Below are positions 24,488-33,142 of a DNA stretch of 37,986 nt, one piece after another. The notes beneath the pieces were generated by a model. The model was not told the DNA's origin and made no database searches. It saw only the letters and a program-made list of their open reading frames with translations. The translations under genes were made by a program, and so were the position numbers. Origin of the DNA: an uncultured Pluralibacter sp. (GTDB lineage: Bacteria > Pseudomonadota > Gammaproteobacteria > Enterobacterales > Enterobacteriaceae); the NCBI RefSeq assembly GCF_913775985.1, contig NZ_CAJYMB010000011.1, forward strand, positions 1 through 37,986, given 5' to 3'. Each line of letters opens with the position of its first letter. Positions within the stretch are counted from its first letter, which is position 1.

Positions 24488-25488
24488 CGGACACCTCCCG
24501 GACGGCGGCGCACCAGGAATATCAGCACCGGCGCGCCGATAAAGGCGCTCACCACCGAGACCCGCATCTCGCCGGGCACCAGCAGGCGGCCGATCACGTC
24601 GGCAATCAGCAGCAGGGCGGGAGTAGCAAGCAGGGTCACCGGCAGCGACCAGCGGTGATCCGCTCCCGCCAGCCAGCGGGCGACGTGGGGCATCATCAGT
24701 CCAATAAAGGCAATCGGACCCACCAGCGCGGTGGCGCCGCCGCTGAGGACGGTGATGGCCAGCAGTCCCAGCAGCTGGGTGCGGGCCACTTTATTGCCCA
24801 GCGCGGTGGCGGTATCGGTCCCGAGGTTAAGGCTGTTGAGGCTGCGGCTCAGGCCCAGCGCGAGGGCGATAGCCGCCAGCACCGGCAGCACCACGACCTT
24901 CAGGGTTTGCAGCGAGCGAATATCCAGCGAGCCAGCCTGCCAGAAGCGCAGCTGGTCGTACACGTCGGGATTGAGCAGGGCAATGCCGTTGGTGAGCCCC
25001 TCCAGCACCGCGGCCAGCGCCACGCCTGCCAGGGTCAGGCGCACCGGGCTCAGCTGCCCGCCGCCCTGGCTGCCGGTAAAGGCCACCAGCAGCGAGGCGG
25101 CCAGCGCGCCGCAGAAGGCGAGGCTCATCTGCTCCAGCGGGGAGCTAAAGCCGAACAGCGCCGCGCCGAGCACGATGGCGAAGCTGGCCCCGGAGTTGAC
25201 GCCGAGAATGCCGGGATCCGCCAGCGGATTGCGGGTAAGGGTCTGCATCAGCGCCCCGGCAAGGCCGAGGGCCGCCCCGGCCAGCAGGCCGGCCAGCGTG
25301 CGCGGCAGGCGGGCGTCGAGCACGACAGTGCAGTCCGCGCTGCGGCAGGTGCCGCTCAGGGCGTCCATCACCGTGGAAACGGGAAGCGGTCGGGCGCCGA
25401 TCAGCAGGCTGAGCGCGGCGGCAAGCAGTAAAAGTATGAAAAAACCGGGCACCGCGACGGCGCGCTGTGCGGCGGGGGAGAACGACAT
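24484..25488 (-). CDS. fepD: Ferric enterobactin ABC transporter permease FepD
   Basis: A 334-residue FecCD-family permease, the same length as E. coli FepD and the partner of FepG. Seen: helix VPGFFILLLLAAALSLLIG, the family block LPRTLAGLLAGAALGLAGALMQTLTRNPLADPGILG, and the coupling loop GPIAFIGLMMPHVARWLAG. The frame is open to 25554, but that extra part runs through the Fur-site region and has no ribosome site. The ATG at 25488 follows AGGGA at good spacing. It leads fepDGC and is divergent from entS. Confidence 0.96.
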   Translation of the reverse strand: MSFSPAAQRAVAVPGFFILLLLAAALSLLIGARPLPVSTVMDALSGTCRSADCTVVLDARLPRTLAGLLAGAALGLAGALMQTLTRNPLADPGILGVNSGASFAIVLGAALFGFSSPLEQMSLAFCGALAASLLVAFTGSQGGGQLSPVRLTLAGVALAAVLEGLTNGIALLNPDVYDQLRFWQAGSLDIRSLQTLKVVVLPVLAAIALALGLSRSLNSLNLGTDTATALGNKVARTQLLGLLAITVLSGGATALVGPIAFIGLMMPHVARWLAGADHRWSLPVTLLATPALLLIADVIGRLLVPGEMRVSVVSAFIGAPVLIFLVRRRPGGVR

Positions 25489-25505
25489 ATCTACATCCCT
25501 GAGTT

Positions 25506-25530
25506 GATAATGATAGTGCTTATCGTTATC
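25506..25530. promoter_or_regulatory. Fur-binding region between fepD and entS
   Basis: A GATAATGATAGTGC run is followed by TTATCGTTATC, giving inverted GATAA/TTATC hexamers that match overlapping Fur sites. The 115-bp gap between the divergent fepD and entS genes leaves room for both promoters around it, as in E. coli. Confidence 0.8.
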
Positions 25531-25603
25531 GATCTTATCTTGATATGGTACCATGTGCGAATAAAAAAATGGTATTGAAAGATTGTCTAAGGCCTACTCC
25601 CAC

Positions 25604-26875
25604 ATGGAAAAACAATCCCGGCTGCTCAACCTCAGCCTGCTAAAAACCCACCCGGCGTTTCGCGCCGTTTTTATCGCCCGCTTTATCTCTATTCTGTCGC
25701 TGGGGCTGCTCGGCGTTGCGGTGCCGGTGCAAATCCAGGCGATAACCCACTCCACCTGGCAGGTGGGGCTAGCGGTGACGCTGACCGGCTGCGCGATGTT
25801 TGTCGGGCTGATGCTCGGCGGCGTGCTGGCGGACCGCTACGAACGTAAAAAACTGATTCTGCTGGCGCGCGGCACCTGCGGTATCGGCTTTCTCGGCCTG
25901 TGGCTGAATGCCATGCTGCCGGCACCGTCGCTGGCGGCGATCTACCTGCTGGGGATCTGGGACGGGCTGTTCGCATCTATCGGCGTAACCGCGCTACTGG
26001 CGGCAACGCCGGCGCTGGTGGGCCGGGAAAACCTGATGCAGGCGGGGGGGATTACCATGCTTACCGTGCGGCTGGGATCGGTGATCTCGCCTATGGCCGG
26101 CGGCCTGCTGCTGGCGAGCGGCGGCTTTTCTTGGAACTACCTGCTGGCGGCCATCGGTACCTTTATCACCACCTTAACTCTGCTGCGCCTGCCGCTGCTT
26201 CCGCCGCCGCCGCAGGTGCGCGAGCACCCGCTGACCTCGCTGCTCACCGGGCTGCGCTTTTTGTTTAACAGCCCGCTGATTGGCGGCATCGCGCTGATGG
26301 GCGCGCTGCTGACGATGGCGAGCGCGGTGCGCGTCCTCTATCCGGCGCTGGCCGCGGGCTGGCAGATGTCGGCGGCGCAGATTGGCCTGCTGTATGCGGC
26401 GATCCCGCTGGGGGCCGCCTTCGGCGCGCTCACCAGCGGCAGGCTGGCGCAGCATCCGCGGCCGGGTGCGCTGCTGCTGGGCACCAGCGTGGGCGCGTTT
26501 GCTGCTATTGGCCTGTTTAGTCTGATGCCGCTGTGGCCGCTGGCTGCCCTGTGCCTGGCCCTCTTCGGCTGGCTCAGCGCCCTCAGCTCCCTGCTGCAGT
26601 ACACCCTGATTCAGACTCAGACCCCGGAAGGGATGCTGGGACGCATTAACGGACTGTGGACGGCGCAGAACGTCACCGGCGACGCCATTGGCGCGGCGCT
26701 GCTCGGCGGTTTCGGAGCGGTGCTGGCACCGGCGGCGGCGGCGAGCGTCAGCGGCTGGATACTTGCCGCCATCGGCGGGCTGCTGGTGCTGGCGCTCGGG
26801 GAGCTGCGGCGCTTTCGTCAGGCGCCGCCGTCTCCCTCCCCAGAGGCAGGCCCGGAGAAGGTGTTAACCAAATAG
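25604..26875 (+). CDS. entS: Enterobactin exporter EntS
   Basis: A 423-residue major facilitator with about twelve transmembrane helices that exports enterobactin across the inner membrane. Seen: N-terminal [23 protein letters not shown], nearly the E. coli sequence; the MFS loop signature [19 protein letters not shown] near residue 75; [27 protein letters not shown]; and [25 protein letters not shown] near the C-terminus. A TTG at 25583 would extend it by seven residues, but the ATG at 25604 aligns with the E. coli start. Its end overlaps fepB by 12 bp, tail to tail. Confidence 0.96.
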   Translation: MEKQSRLLNLSLLKTHPAFRAVFIARFISILSLGLLGVAVPVQIQAITHSTWQVGLAVTLTGCAMFVGLMLGGVLADRYERKKLILLARGTCGIGFLGLWLNAMLPAPSLAAIYLLGIWDGLFASIGVTALLAATPALVGRENLMQAGGITMLTVRLGSVISPMAGGLLLASGGFSWNYLLAAIGTFITTLTLLRLPLLPPPPQVREHPLTSLLTGLRFLFNSPLIGGIALMGALLTMASAVRVLYPALAAGWQMSAAQIGLLYAAIPLGAAFGALTSGRLAQHPRPGALLLGTSVGAFAAIGLFSLMPLWPLAALCLALFGWLSALSSLLQYTLIQTQTPEGMLGRINGLWTAQNVTGDAIGAALLGGFGAVLAPAAAASVSGWILAAIGGLLVLALGELRRFRQAPPSPSPEAGPEKVLTK

Positions 26876-27847
26876 CGCCTGCAGGCGATTAAGTACCTGC
26901 ATGGCGCTGTAGTAGTCGAGGCGGAAAGTGCCTGCGCCGAGGGCGTAAACCCGCTTCTCTTGCACCGCCGGCAGGTGCGCCAGCAGGGGATTGGCGTATA
27001 CCGCGTCGGCGTCCTGCTGCTCGCCGGCGAACAGGAACAGCGATTTGCCGTTCAGCCCGGCGGCCAGGTTCTCGCCGCCGAGCTGGATAATATCGTGGCG
27101 CTTGCCCTGGCTGGTGCTGGCGTGCAGCCCTTCAGGCAGCGCGGCCAGGGTAAAGCCGAGCTGCTCCAGCAGCTGGCCCTGGGCAGAGGTCGGGGTCCAC
27201 AGGTTGGCGCTGCGGGCGGCGGCGGTATACACCAGTGCGCTGATCGGCTGCGGCGGCAGGGTCATGCCCTGCTTGACGGCGGCGAGGCGCTGGTTAAATT
27301 CGGCGATGCGGGCGGCGGCCTGCTGCTCCTGGCCGGTCACGGTGCCGAGCAGAGTGAGCAGATCCTGCCAGCTCTTATCGTCGTAATTGATAACCAGCGT
27401 CGGGGCGATAGTCGAGAGCTGGCTGTAGAGCGCCAGCGCCGAGTCGCCGCCGGTGGCGCTGATGAGGATCAGGTCCGGCATCTGCGCGGCGACGGCTTCG
27501 GCGCTGGGTTCGCCAATATAGAGCCGGGCGACTTTGCGCTGCTTAGCAATGTCGCCCCACTGGCGCAGGAAGCCCTGGCCGTCCGCCACCCGGTTGTTCG
27601 GCGCGGTAGCGCCGCTGGCGACCACCGGTGCATCAATCGCCAGCAGGGAGCCGGTCAGGGTGACGCTGGTGGAGACAATCCGCAGCGGTTTGTGCGCCAG
27701 CGTGTGGCTGCCGTGAACGTCGGTAACTTCCCGGGGCCAGTTGGCAGAAAATGCGGCCTGTAATCCGAAAAGCAGCAGGCCGAGCATCAGCAGCAGAGAA
27801 CGTAAAAAGGCGGGGATTTTCACGAAGTAAGATTCCTGTGGTGTCAT
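26864..27847 (-). CDS. fepB: Ferric enterobactin periplasmic binding protein FepB
   Basis: A 327-residue periplasmic binding protein that hands ferric enterobactin from FepA to FepD/FepG. Seen: a signal peptide with core [18 protein letters not shown], then [54 protein letters not shown] and the C-terminal [15 protein letters not shown], all near identical to E. coli FepB. The start is open: ATG at 27847 has no clear ribosome site, and a GTG nine codons in, at 27823, has AGGA upstream and still keeps the signal peptide. It is transcribed alone, divergent from entC, with Fur-like sites in the gap. Confidence 0.96.
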   Translation of the reverse strand: MTPQESYFVKIPAFLRSLLLMLGLLLFGLQAAFSANWPREVTDVHGSHTLAHKPLRIVSTSVTLTGSLLAIDAPVVASGATAPNNRVADGQGFLRQWGDIAKQRKVARLYIGEPSAEAVAAQMPDLILISATGGDSALALYSQLSTIAPTLVINYDDKSWQDLLTLLGTVTGQEQQAAARIAEFNQRLAAVKQGMTLPPQPISALVYTAAARSANLWTPTSAQGQLLEQLGFTLAALPEGLHASTSQGKRHDIIQLGGENLAAGLNGKSLFLFAGEQQDADAVYANPLLAHLPAVQEKRVYALGAGTFRLDYYSAMQVLNRLQALFG

Positions 27848-27852
27848 TGGCT

Positions 27853-27869
27853 AATGAGACTCATTTTCA
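27853..27869. promoter_or_regulatory. Fur-like site near fepB
   Basis: AATGAGACTCATTTTCA includes AATGAG-A-CTCATT, a near-perfect inverted repeat with Fur-like half-sites, just upstream of the fepB ATG. Fur control of fepB/entC is known in E. coli; this exact site is my reading. Confidence 0.55.
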
Positions 27870-27953
27870 CTATCGCCGCTGACAGATGCAAGCAGTGGAT
27901 GGTATGGAAGTTGACATCATCCTGAATTACTTTTAGCTTACCGCCCAAAACGT

Positions 27954-27970
27954 GAATGATAATTATTCTT
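27954..27970. promoter_or_regulatory. Fur-like site upstream of entC
   Basis: GAATGATAATTATTCTT matches most of the Fur consensus (TGATAAT then ATTATC-like). It lies about 30 bp before the entC ATG, where it would cover the promoter or start of the entCEBAH operon. Confidence 0.7.
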
Positions 27971-27997
27971 AGTATCTTTATCTTTTTGGAGAATAAT

Positions 27998-29173
27998 ATG
28001 GAAACGTCGTGGGAGGAAGAGGTGCAGGAGGCAGAAATGTATCAGTCGCCGGAGAGTTTCTTTTTTATGTCGCCGTGGCGCAGCTTCACCACCTCAGGGT
28101 GCTTCCGCCGCCTGACCCAGCCGGTTGCCGGAGCCGACGCACCGGACGGTGAGTTCCAGCAGGCGCTGGCCCGGGCCTTTGCCGACGCCCGCGCGGCGGG
28201 AATTGCGAAACCGCTGCTGGTGGGCGCCATCCCGTTTGATGCGACCCAGCCTTCGGCGCTGTTTATACCCCAGGCGAGCCGGGATTTCTCCCGCACCGAC
28301 AAGCAGCGCGCGGCGCCCTACGCCGCCGATATTCCGCCGATGCGCGTCGAGGCCCGCCGGGAAATTCCGGGTCAGGAAACCTTTATGTCGATGGTCGAGC
28401 GCGGTGCCGCGCTGACCGATACCCCGGCGGTGGACAAAATTGTCCTCTCGCGTCTTATCGAGCTGACCACCGACGTTAACGTTGACACCGGCGCGGTGCT
28501 GGAGCGTCTTATCGCCCAGAATCCCGCCAGCTATAACTTCCACGTCCCGCTGCCGGACGGCGGCGTACTGCTGGGTGCCAGCCCGGAGCTGCTGCTGCGC
28601 AAAGAGGGTCGCCACTTTAATTCTCTGCCGCTGGCGGGCTCGGCCCGCCGCCAGCCCGACGACGTGCTGGACCGCGAGGCGGGCAATCGCCTGCTGTCCT
28701 CGGAAAAAGATCGGCACGAGCACGAGCTGGTGGTGCAGGCGATGAAGAAAGTGCTCGCCCCGCGTAGCGAGGCGCTGTCGATGCCGCCTTCGCCGCAGCT
28801 GGTGACCACGCCGACCCTCTGGCATCTGGCAACCCCCATTGAAGGCGAGGCCCGGGCGCAGGAGAACGCGCTGTCTCTGGCCTGCCTGCTGCATCCGACG
28901 CCGGCGCTGAGCGGCTTCCCTCACGAGGCAGCCACCAAAATTATCGCCGGACTGGAGCCGTTTGAACGCGAACTGTTTGGCGGCATCGTCGGCTGGTGCG
29001 ACGCCGAAGGCAACGGCGAGTGGGTGGTCACTATCCGCTGCGCGCGGGTGCACGAGAATCGCATCCGTCTGTTTGCCGGTGCTGGCATCGTGCCGGCCTC
29101 CTCGCCGATCGGCGAGTGGCGCGAAACCGGCGTGAAGTTGACCACCATGCTGAACGTATTTGGTTTGAATTAA
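27998..29173 (+). CDS. entC: Isochorismate synthase EntC
   Basis: A 391-residue enzyme that turns chorismate into isochorismate, the first step of 2,3-dihydroxybenzoate synthesis. The known active-site residues sit at the E. coli numbers: Lys147 (VDKIVLSRL), Glu197 (GASPE), Glu241 (DRHEHE) and Glu376 (EWRETG). The C-terminal [13 protein letters not shown] is typical of chorismate-using enzymes. The frame is open back to 27956, over the Fur-like site, but the ATG at 27998 has GGAG 7 nt upstream and gives the exact E. coli length. It heads entCEBAH, whose genes lie 11 bp or less apart or overlap by 1 bp. Confidence 0.98.
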   Translation: METSWEEEVQEAEMYQSPESFFFMSPWRSFTTSGCFRRLTQPVAGADAPDGEFQQALARAFADARAAGIAKPLLVGAIPFDATQPSALFIPQASRDFSRTDKQRAAPYAADIPPMRVEARREIPGQETFMSMVERGAALTDTPAVDKIVLSRLIELTTDVNVDTGAVLERLIAQNPASYNFHVPLPDGGVLLGASPELLLRKEGRHFNSLPLAGSARRQPDDVLDREAGNRLLSSEKDRHEHELVVQAMKKVLAPRSEALSMPPSPQLVTTPTLWHLATPIEGEARAQENALSLACLLHPTPALSGFPHEAATKIIAGLEPFERELFGGIVGWCDAEGNGEWVVTIRCARVHENRIRLFAGAGIVPASSPIGEWRETGVKLTTMLNVFGLN

Positions 29174-29182
29174 GGATTAATC

Positions 29183-30793
29183 ATGAGTGTTGCATTTACG
29201 CCCTGGCCGGCAGATTTCGCTGCCCGCTACCGCGAAAAAGGATACTGGCAGGATCTGCCGCTGACCGATCTGCTGACCCGCCACGCCGACAGCGACGCGC
29301 TGGCGCTGATTGACGGCGAGCGCCGTTTTAGCTACCGGGCGTTCAACGCCGCGGTGGATAACCTGGCGTCCTCGCTTCAGCAGCTCGGCCTGGGGCAGGG
29401 CGACACGGCACTGGTGCACCTGGGTAACGTGGCAGAGTTTTACATCACCTTTTTTGCCCTGCTGCGCGCGGGCGTGGTGCCGGTAAACGCGCTGTTCAGC
29501 CACCAGCGCAGCGAGCTGAACGCCTACGCCGCACAGATCCAGCCGGCGGTGCTGATCGCCGATCGCGCCCACGCCCTGTTTGCCGACGATACTTTCCTTA
29601 ACGCCTTTGCTGGGGCCCAGCCTTCGCTGCGCGCGACGCTGTTGCTTAACGATAGCGGCGAGCGCTCGCTGGAGGCGGCTATCGCCCGCCCGGCGGACAA
29701 CCCGGTCTTCACGCCAACCCCGGCGGGGGAAGTGGCGTTTTTCCAGCTCTCCGGCGGCAGCACCGGCACGCCGAAGCTTATCCCGCGCACCCACAATGAC
29801 TATCTCTACAGCATCCGCCGCAGCAACGAGGTGTGTGCTTTCGATAGCCGCACCCGCTATCTCTGCGCGCTGCCTGCTGCCCACAACTACGCCATGAGCT
29901 CGCCGGGTGCTTTCGGTACCTTTATGGCCGAAGGCTGCGTGGTGCTGGCCGCCGATCCGAGCGCCACGCTGTGCTTTCCACTGATTGAGCAGCACCAGAT
30001 AACCGTGGCGGCGCTGGTGCCGCCCGCCGTCAGCCTGTGGCTGCAGGAGATCCAGGCCAGCGGCAGCGCCGCGCAGCTGCGGTCCCTGACGCTGCTGCAG
30101 GTGGGCGGCGCGCGCCTGTCGGCGACCCTCGCCGCGCGCATTCCGGCGGAGATTGGCTGCCAGCTACAGCAGGTATTTGGCATGGCGGAAGGGCTGGTGA
30201 ACTACACCCGCCTCGACGATTCGGCAGAGAAAATCATCAACACCCAGGGTTACCCCATGTGCCCGGACGATGAAGTGTGGGTGGCGGATGAAGACGGCAA
30301 CCCGCTGCCGCGCGGCGAAGTTGGACGCCTGATGACCCGCGGGCCGTATACCTTCCGCGGCTATTTCAACAGCCCGACGCACAACGCCAGTGCCTTCGAT
30401 GAAAACGGCTTTTACGGCTCCGGCGATCTGATTGCCATTGACGAAGAGGGCTACATCACCGTTCAGGGGCGCGAAAAAGACCAGATTAACCGCGGCGGCG
30501 AGAAGATCGCCGCCGAAGAGATTGAAAACCTGCTCCTGCGCCACGAATCGGTGATCCACGCCGCGCTGGTGAGCATGGAAGACAACCTGCTGGGCGAGAA
30601 GAGCTGCGCCTGGCTGGTGGTGAAAGCGCCGCTGAAGGCCGTGGCGGTGCGTCGCTTCCTGCGCGAGCAGGGCGTTGCGGAGTTTAAGCTGCCGGATCGC
30701 GTGGAGTGCGTGGATGCGCTGCCGCTGACGCCGGTAGGTAAAGTTGATAAGAAACAATTACGTTTGTGGCTGGCCCAGCGCGCGCAGTCCTGA
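29183..30793 (+). CDS. entE: 2,3-dihydroxybenzoate-AMP ligase EntE
   Basis: A 536-residue stand-alone adenylation enzyme, the same length as E. coli EntE. It activates 2,3-dihydroxybenzoate with ATP and loads it on the carrier domain of EntB. Seen: the ATP-binding [18 protein letters not shown] starting at Ser190, the aryl-acid pocket region [14 protein letters not shown] near residue 235, [16 protein letters not shown], the hinge [19 protein letters not shown], and the C-terminal Lys in [11 protein letters not shown]. It lies 9 bp after entC and 11 bp before entB. Confidence 0.98.
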   Translation: MSVAFTPWPADFAARYREKGYWQDLPLTDLLTRHADSDALALIDGERRFSYRAFNAAVDNLASSLQQLGLGQGDTALVHLGNVAEFYITFFALLRAGVVPVNALFSHQRSELNAYAAQIQPAVLIADRAHALFADDTFLNAFAGAQPSLRATLLLNDSGERSLEAAIARPADNPVFTPTPAGEVAFFQLSGGSTGTPKLIPRTHNDYLYSIRRSNEVCAFDSRTRYLCALPAAHNYAMSSPGAFGTFMAEGCVVLAADPSATLCFPLIEQHQITVAALVPPAVSLWLQEIQASGSAAQLRSLTLLQVGGARLSATLAARIPAEIGCQLQQVFGMAEGLVNYTRLDDSAEKIINTQGYPMCPDDEVWVADEDGNPLPRGEVGRLMTRGPYTFRGYFNSPTHNASAFDENGFYGSGDLIAIDEEGYITVQGREKDQINRGGEKIAAEEIENLLLRHESVIHAALVSMEDNLLGEKSCAWLVVKAPLKAVAVRRFLREQGVAEFKLPDRVECVDALPLTPVGKVDKKQLRLWLAQRAQS

Positions 30794-30804
30794 AGGAGAT
30801 AAAC

Positions 30805-31656
30805 ATGACTATTCCAAAACTGCAGGCTTACGCCCTGCCTACCGCCGCCGAGCTGCCTGCCAATAAAGTCGCGTGGGCGTTTGAGCCGGCGCGCGCGGCG
30901 CTGCTGATCCACGATATGCAGGAGTATTTTCTCAACTTCTGGGGCGAAGAGAGCCTGATGATGCAGGCGGTGGTGGCCAATATCAAAGCCCTGCGCGATT
31001 TCGCTAAGCGCAACAATATTCCGGTGTACTACACCGCCCAGCCGAAGACCCAGAGCGACGAGGACCGCGCGCTGCTTAACGACATGTGGGGGCCGGGCCT
31101 GACCCGATCTCCCGAGCAGCAGCGGATCGTGGCCGATCTGGCCCCGGACGAGAGCGATACTGTGCTGGTGAAGTGGCGCTACAGCGCCTTTCACCGCTCG
31201 CCGCTGGAGCAGGCCCTGAAAGAGAGCGGGCGCGACCAGCTGGTCATCACCGGGGTGTACGCCCACATCGGCTGCATGACCACCGCCACCGACGCCTTCA
31301 TGCGCGACATTAAGCCGTTCTTCGTGGCCGACGCGCTGGCGGACTTCAGCCGCGACGAGCACCTGATGGCGCTGAAATACGTTGCCGGACGCTCGGGTAA
31401 AGTGGTGATGACCGACGAGCTGCTGGCGCTACCCGCCTCGAAAGCGGCGCTGCGGGCGGCGATTTTGCCGCTGCTCGACGAGTCGGACGAGCCGCTGGAC
31501 GATGAGAACCTGATTGATTACGGCCTCGACTCGGTGCGGATGATGTCGCTGGCGGCGCGCTGGCGCAAAGTGCACGGCGATATTGATTTCGTGATGCTGG
31601 CGAAAAACCCGACCATTGATGCCTGGTGGGCGCTGCTCTCCCGCGAGGTGAAGTGA
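30805..31656 (+). CDS. entB: Isochorismatase / aryl carrier protein EntB
   Basis: A 283-residue two-domain protein. The N-terminal isochorismatase (about 1-205) splits isochorismate to 2,3-dihydro-2,3-dihydroxybenzoate and pyruvate; Asp37 in LLIHDMQEYF is the catalytic Asp, and the VITGVYAHIGCMTTATDAFM block is typical. The C-terminal aryl carrier domain (about 210-283) has the phosphopantetheine serine Ser243 in YGLDSVRMM and presents dihydroxybenzoate to EntF. The frame extends upstream to 30766 inside entE, but the ATG at 30805 has the strong site GAAGGAGATA. Its TGA overlaps the entA ATG by one base. Confidence 0.98.
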   Translation: MTIPKLQAYALPTAAELPANKVAWAFEPARAALLIHDMQEYFLNFWGEESLMMQAVVANIKALRDFAKRNNIPVYYTAQPKTQSDEDRALLNDMWGPGLTRSPEQQRIVADLAPDESDTVLVKWRYSAFHRSPLEQALKESGRDQLVITGVYAHIGCMTTATDAFMRDIKPFFVADALADFSRDEHLMALKYVAGRSGKVVMTDELLALPASKAALRAAILPLLDESDEPLDDENLIDYGLDSVRMMSLAARWRKVHGDIDFVMLAKNPTIDAWWALLSREVK

Positions 31657-32411
31657 TGGCCGGTTTCGATTTTCAGGGCCGCCGCGTCTGGGTAACCGGT
31701 GCGGGGAAAGGCATTGGCTACGCCACCGCGCTGGCGTTTGTTGAGGCCGGGGCCGAGGTGGTGGGTTTCGATCTGCGTTTTGACGGTCAGGATTATCCGT
31801 TTGTCACTGAAGTGCTCGACGTGGCCGACGCCGGGCAGGTGGCGGCGACCTGTCAGCGCCTGCTGACGCAAACGCCGCGGCTGGACGTGCTGGTTAACGC
31901 CGCCGGCATCCTGCGCATGGGCGCCACCGATGCCCTCAGCGTCGAGGAGTGGCAGCAGACCTTTGCGGTGAACGTCGGCGGCGCGTTCAACCTGTTTCAG
32001 CAGACGATGGCGCAGTTTCGCCAGCAGCGCGGCGGGGCGATTGTTACCGTCGCTTCGGATGCAGCCCACACGCCGCGCATCGGCATGAGCGCCTACGGCG
32101 CGTCGAAAGCGGCGCTGAAAAGCCTGGCGCTCACCGTCGGGCTGGAGCTGGCGGCAAGCGGCGTGCGCTGTAATCTGGTTTCGCCGGGCTCCACCGATAC
32201 CGACATGCAGCGCACGCTGTGGGTTAGCGAAGACGCCGAGCAGCAGCGCATCCGCGGCTTCGGCGAGCAGTTTAAGCTCGGCATCCCGCTGGGGAAAATT
32301 GCCCGCCCGCAGGAGATTGCCAGCACCGTGCTGTTTCTTGCTTCCGATAACGCCAGCCACATCACGCTGCAGGACATCGTGGTGGACGGCGGCTCAACCC
32401 TGGGGGCCTGA
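31656..32411 (+). CDS. entA: 2,3-dihydro-2,3-dihydroxybenzoate dehydrogenase EntA
   Basis: A 251-residue short-chain dehydrogenase that makes 2,3-dihydroxybenzoate with NAD+. Seen: the cofactor motif TGAGKGIG at 14-21, [11 protein letters not shown], the catalytic Tyr147/Lys151 in [10 protein letters not shown] with VTVASDAA just before, and [12 protein letters not shown]. The upstream open frame to 31626 is the end of entB; the ATG at 31656 overlaps the entB stop in TGATG and follows GAGGTG. The same one-base overlap joins it to entH, so the whole tail of the operon is coupled. Confidence 0.97.
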   Translation: MAGFDFQGRRVWVTGAGKGIGYATALAFVEAGAEVVGFDLRFDGQDYPFVTEVLDVADAGQVAATCQRLLTQTPRLDVLVNAAGILRMGATDALSVEEWQQTFAVNVGGAFNLFQQTMAQFRQQRGGAIVTVASDAAHTPRIGMSAYGASKAALKSLALTVGLELAASGVRCNLVSPGSTDTDMQRTLWVSEDAEQQRIRGFGEQFKLGIPLGKIARPQEIASTVLFLASDNASHITLQDIVVDGGSTLGA

Positions 32412-32824
32412 TGATCTGGCGACGCCACTTAACCCTTGAAGAACTCAACGCCACCAGCCCCGACACGATGGTCGAGCATCTGGGGATTGTTTACACCCGG
32501 CTGGGGGATGAACTGCTGGAGGCGGAAATGCCGGTGGACCGCCGCACCCACCAGCCGTTTGGCCTGCTGCACGGCGGCGCATCGGCAGCGCTGGCGGAAA
32601 CCCTCGGTTCAATGGCCGGCTGGCTGATGACCGGCGACGGCCAGGCGGTGGTGGGCACCGAGCTTAACGCCACCCATCACCGGGCGGTGTCGAAAGGCAA
32701 AGTGCGCGGCGTGTGCCAGCCGCTGCACCTCGGACGTCAGACCCAGAGCTGGGAGATTGTGGTGTTCGACGAGCAGGGGCGGCGCTGCTGCACCTGCCGC
32801 CTGAGCACCATGGTGCTGGGCTAG
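32411..32824 (+). CDS. entH: Proofreading thioesterase EntH
   Basis: A 137-residue hot-dog fold thioesterase. It frees wrongly loaded carrier domains during enterobactin synthesis by cutting aberrant acyl groups from the EntB aryl carrier. Seen: the family block [18 protein letters not shown], with His54 and the catalytic Glu63 at the E. coli positions, and a C-terminal RTQ-like [16 protein letters not shown]. Length equals the E. coli protein. It is the last gene of entCEBAH and shares one base with entA. Confidence 0.96.
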   Translation: MIWRRHLTLEELNATSPDTMVEHLGIVYTRLGDELLEAEMPVDRRTHQPFGLLHGGASAALAETLGSMAGWLMTGDGQAVVGTELNATHHRAVSKGKVRGVCQPLHLGRQTQSWEIVVFDEQGRRCCTCRLSTMVLG

Positions 32825-32834
32825 CGCCCGGTCA

Positions 32835-32858
32835 GGCCCGGCAAACCGCCGCCGGGCC
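32835..32858 (+). terminator. GC-rich hairpin downstream of entH
   Basis: GGCCCGGC and GCCGGGCC form an 8-bp perfect stem with an 8-nt loop, 10 bp after the entH stop. Only a mixed CGTTCTCC follows, not a T-run, so it is a weak terminator or 3'-end stabiliser. Confidence 0.5.
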
Positions 32859-33006
32859 GTTCTCCTTCCCGTTTTCGCCCTCCGCCTTCGCTTCCCGCAG
32901 CCTTAAGTTCCTTTCCCCACATAAACCACTGCGCCGCAGTGAAAAACCAGTGTCCGACACACGATCGTTTGCCCACCGGCGAAAGCGGCTGCTGTTTAAG
33001 CAGGAA

Positions 33007-33022
33007 AGTGATCGGCTTAACA
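33007..33022. promoter_or_regulatory. Candidate CRP site upstream of cstA
   Basis: AGTGATCGGCTTAACA has the two CRP half-sites with one mismatch each (AGTGA, 6 bp, TAACA). It is centred about 90 bp before the start expected from a TTGTTA (33071) and TATAGA (33093) pair with 16-bp spacing. CstA is a known cAMP-CRP-dependent starvation gene, so the site makes sense. Confidence 0.5.
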
Positions 33023-33142
33023 AAGTCATGAAATTACATCTGTTTTAGTGTGCTTTTACAGGTTGCAGTATTGTTAAATTGTGGGCCAATGTTATAGATA
33101 CAAATTGTAACAACCCCCCTCTCACCCTGGCGGAACACAACT

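Larger units (their letters stand above)
32825..33142. other. entH-cstA intergenic region
   Basis: A 318-bp gap without a credible gene. It holds a GC-rich hairpin after entH, a candidate CRP site near 33014, a possible -35/-10 pair at 33071-33098 and the cstA leader. Part of it (32860-33000) shows nothing I can interpret. Confidence 0.6.
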
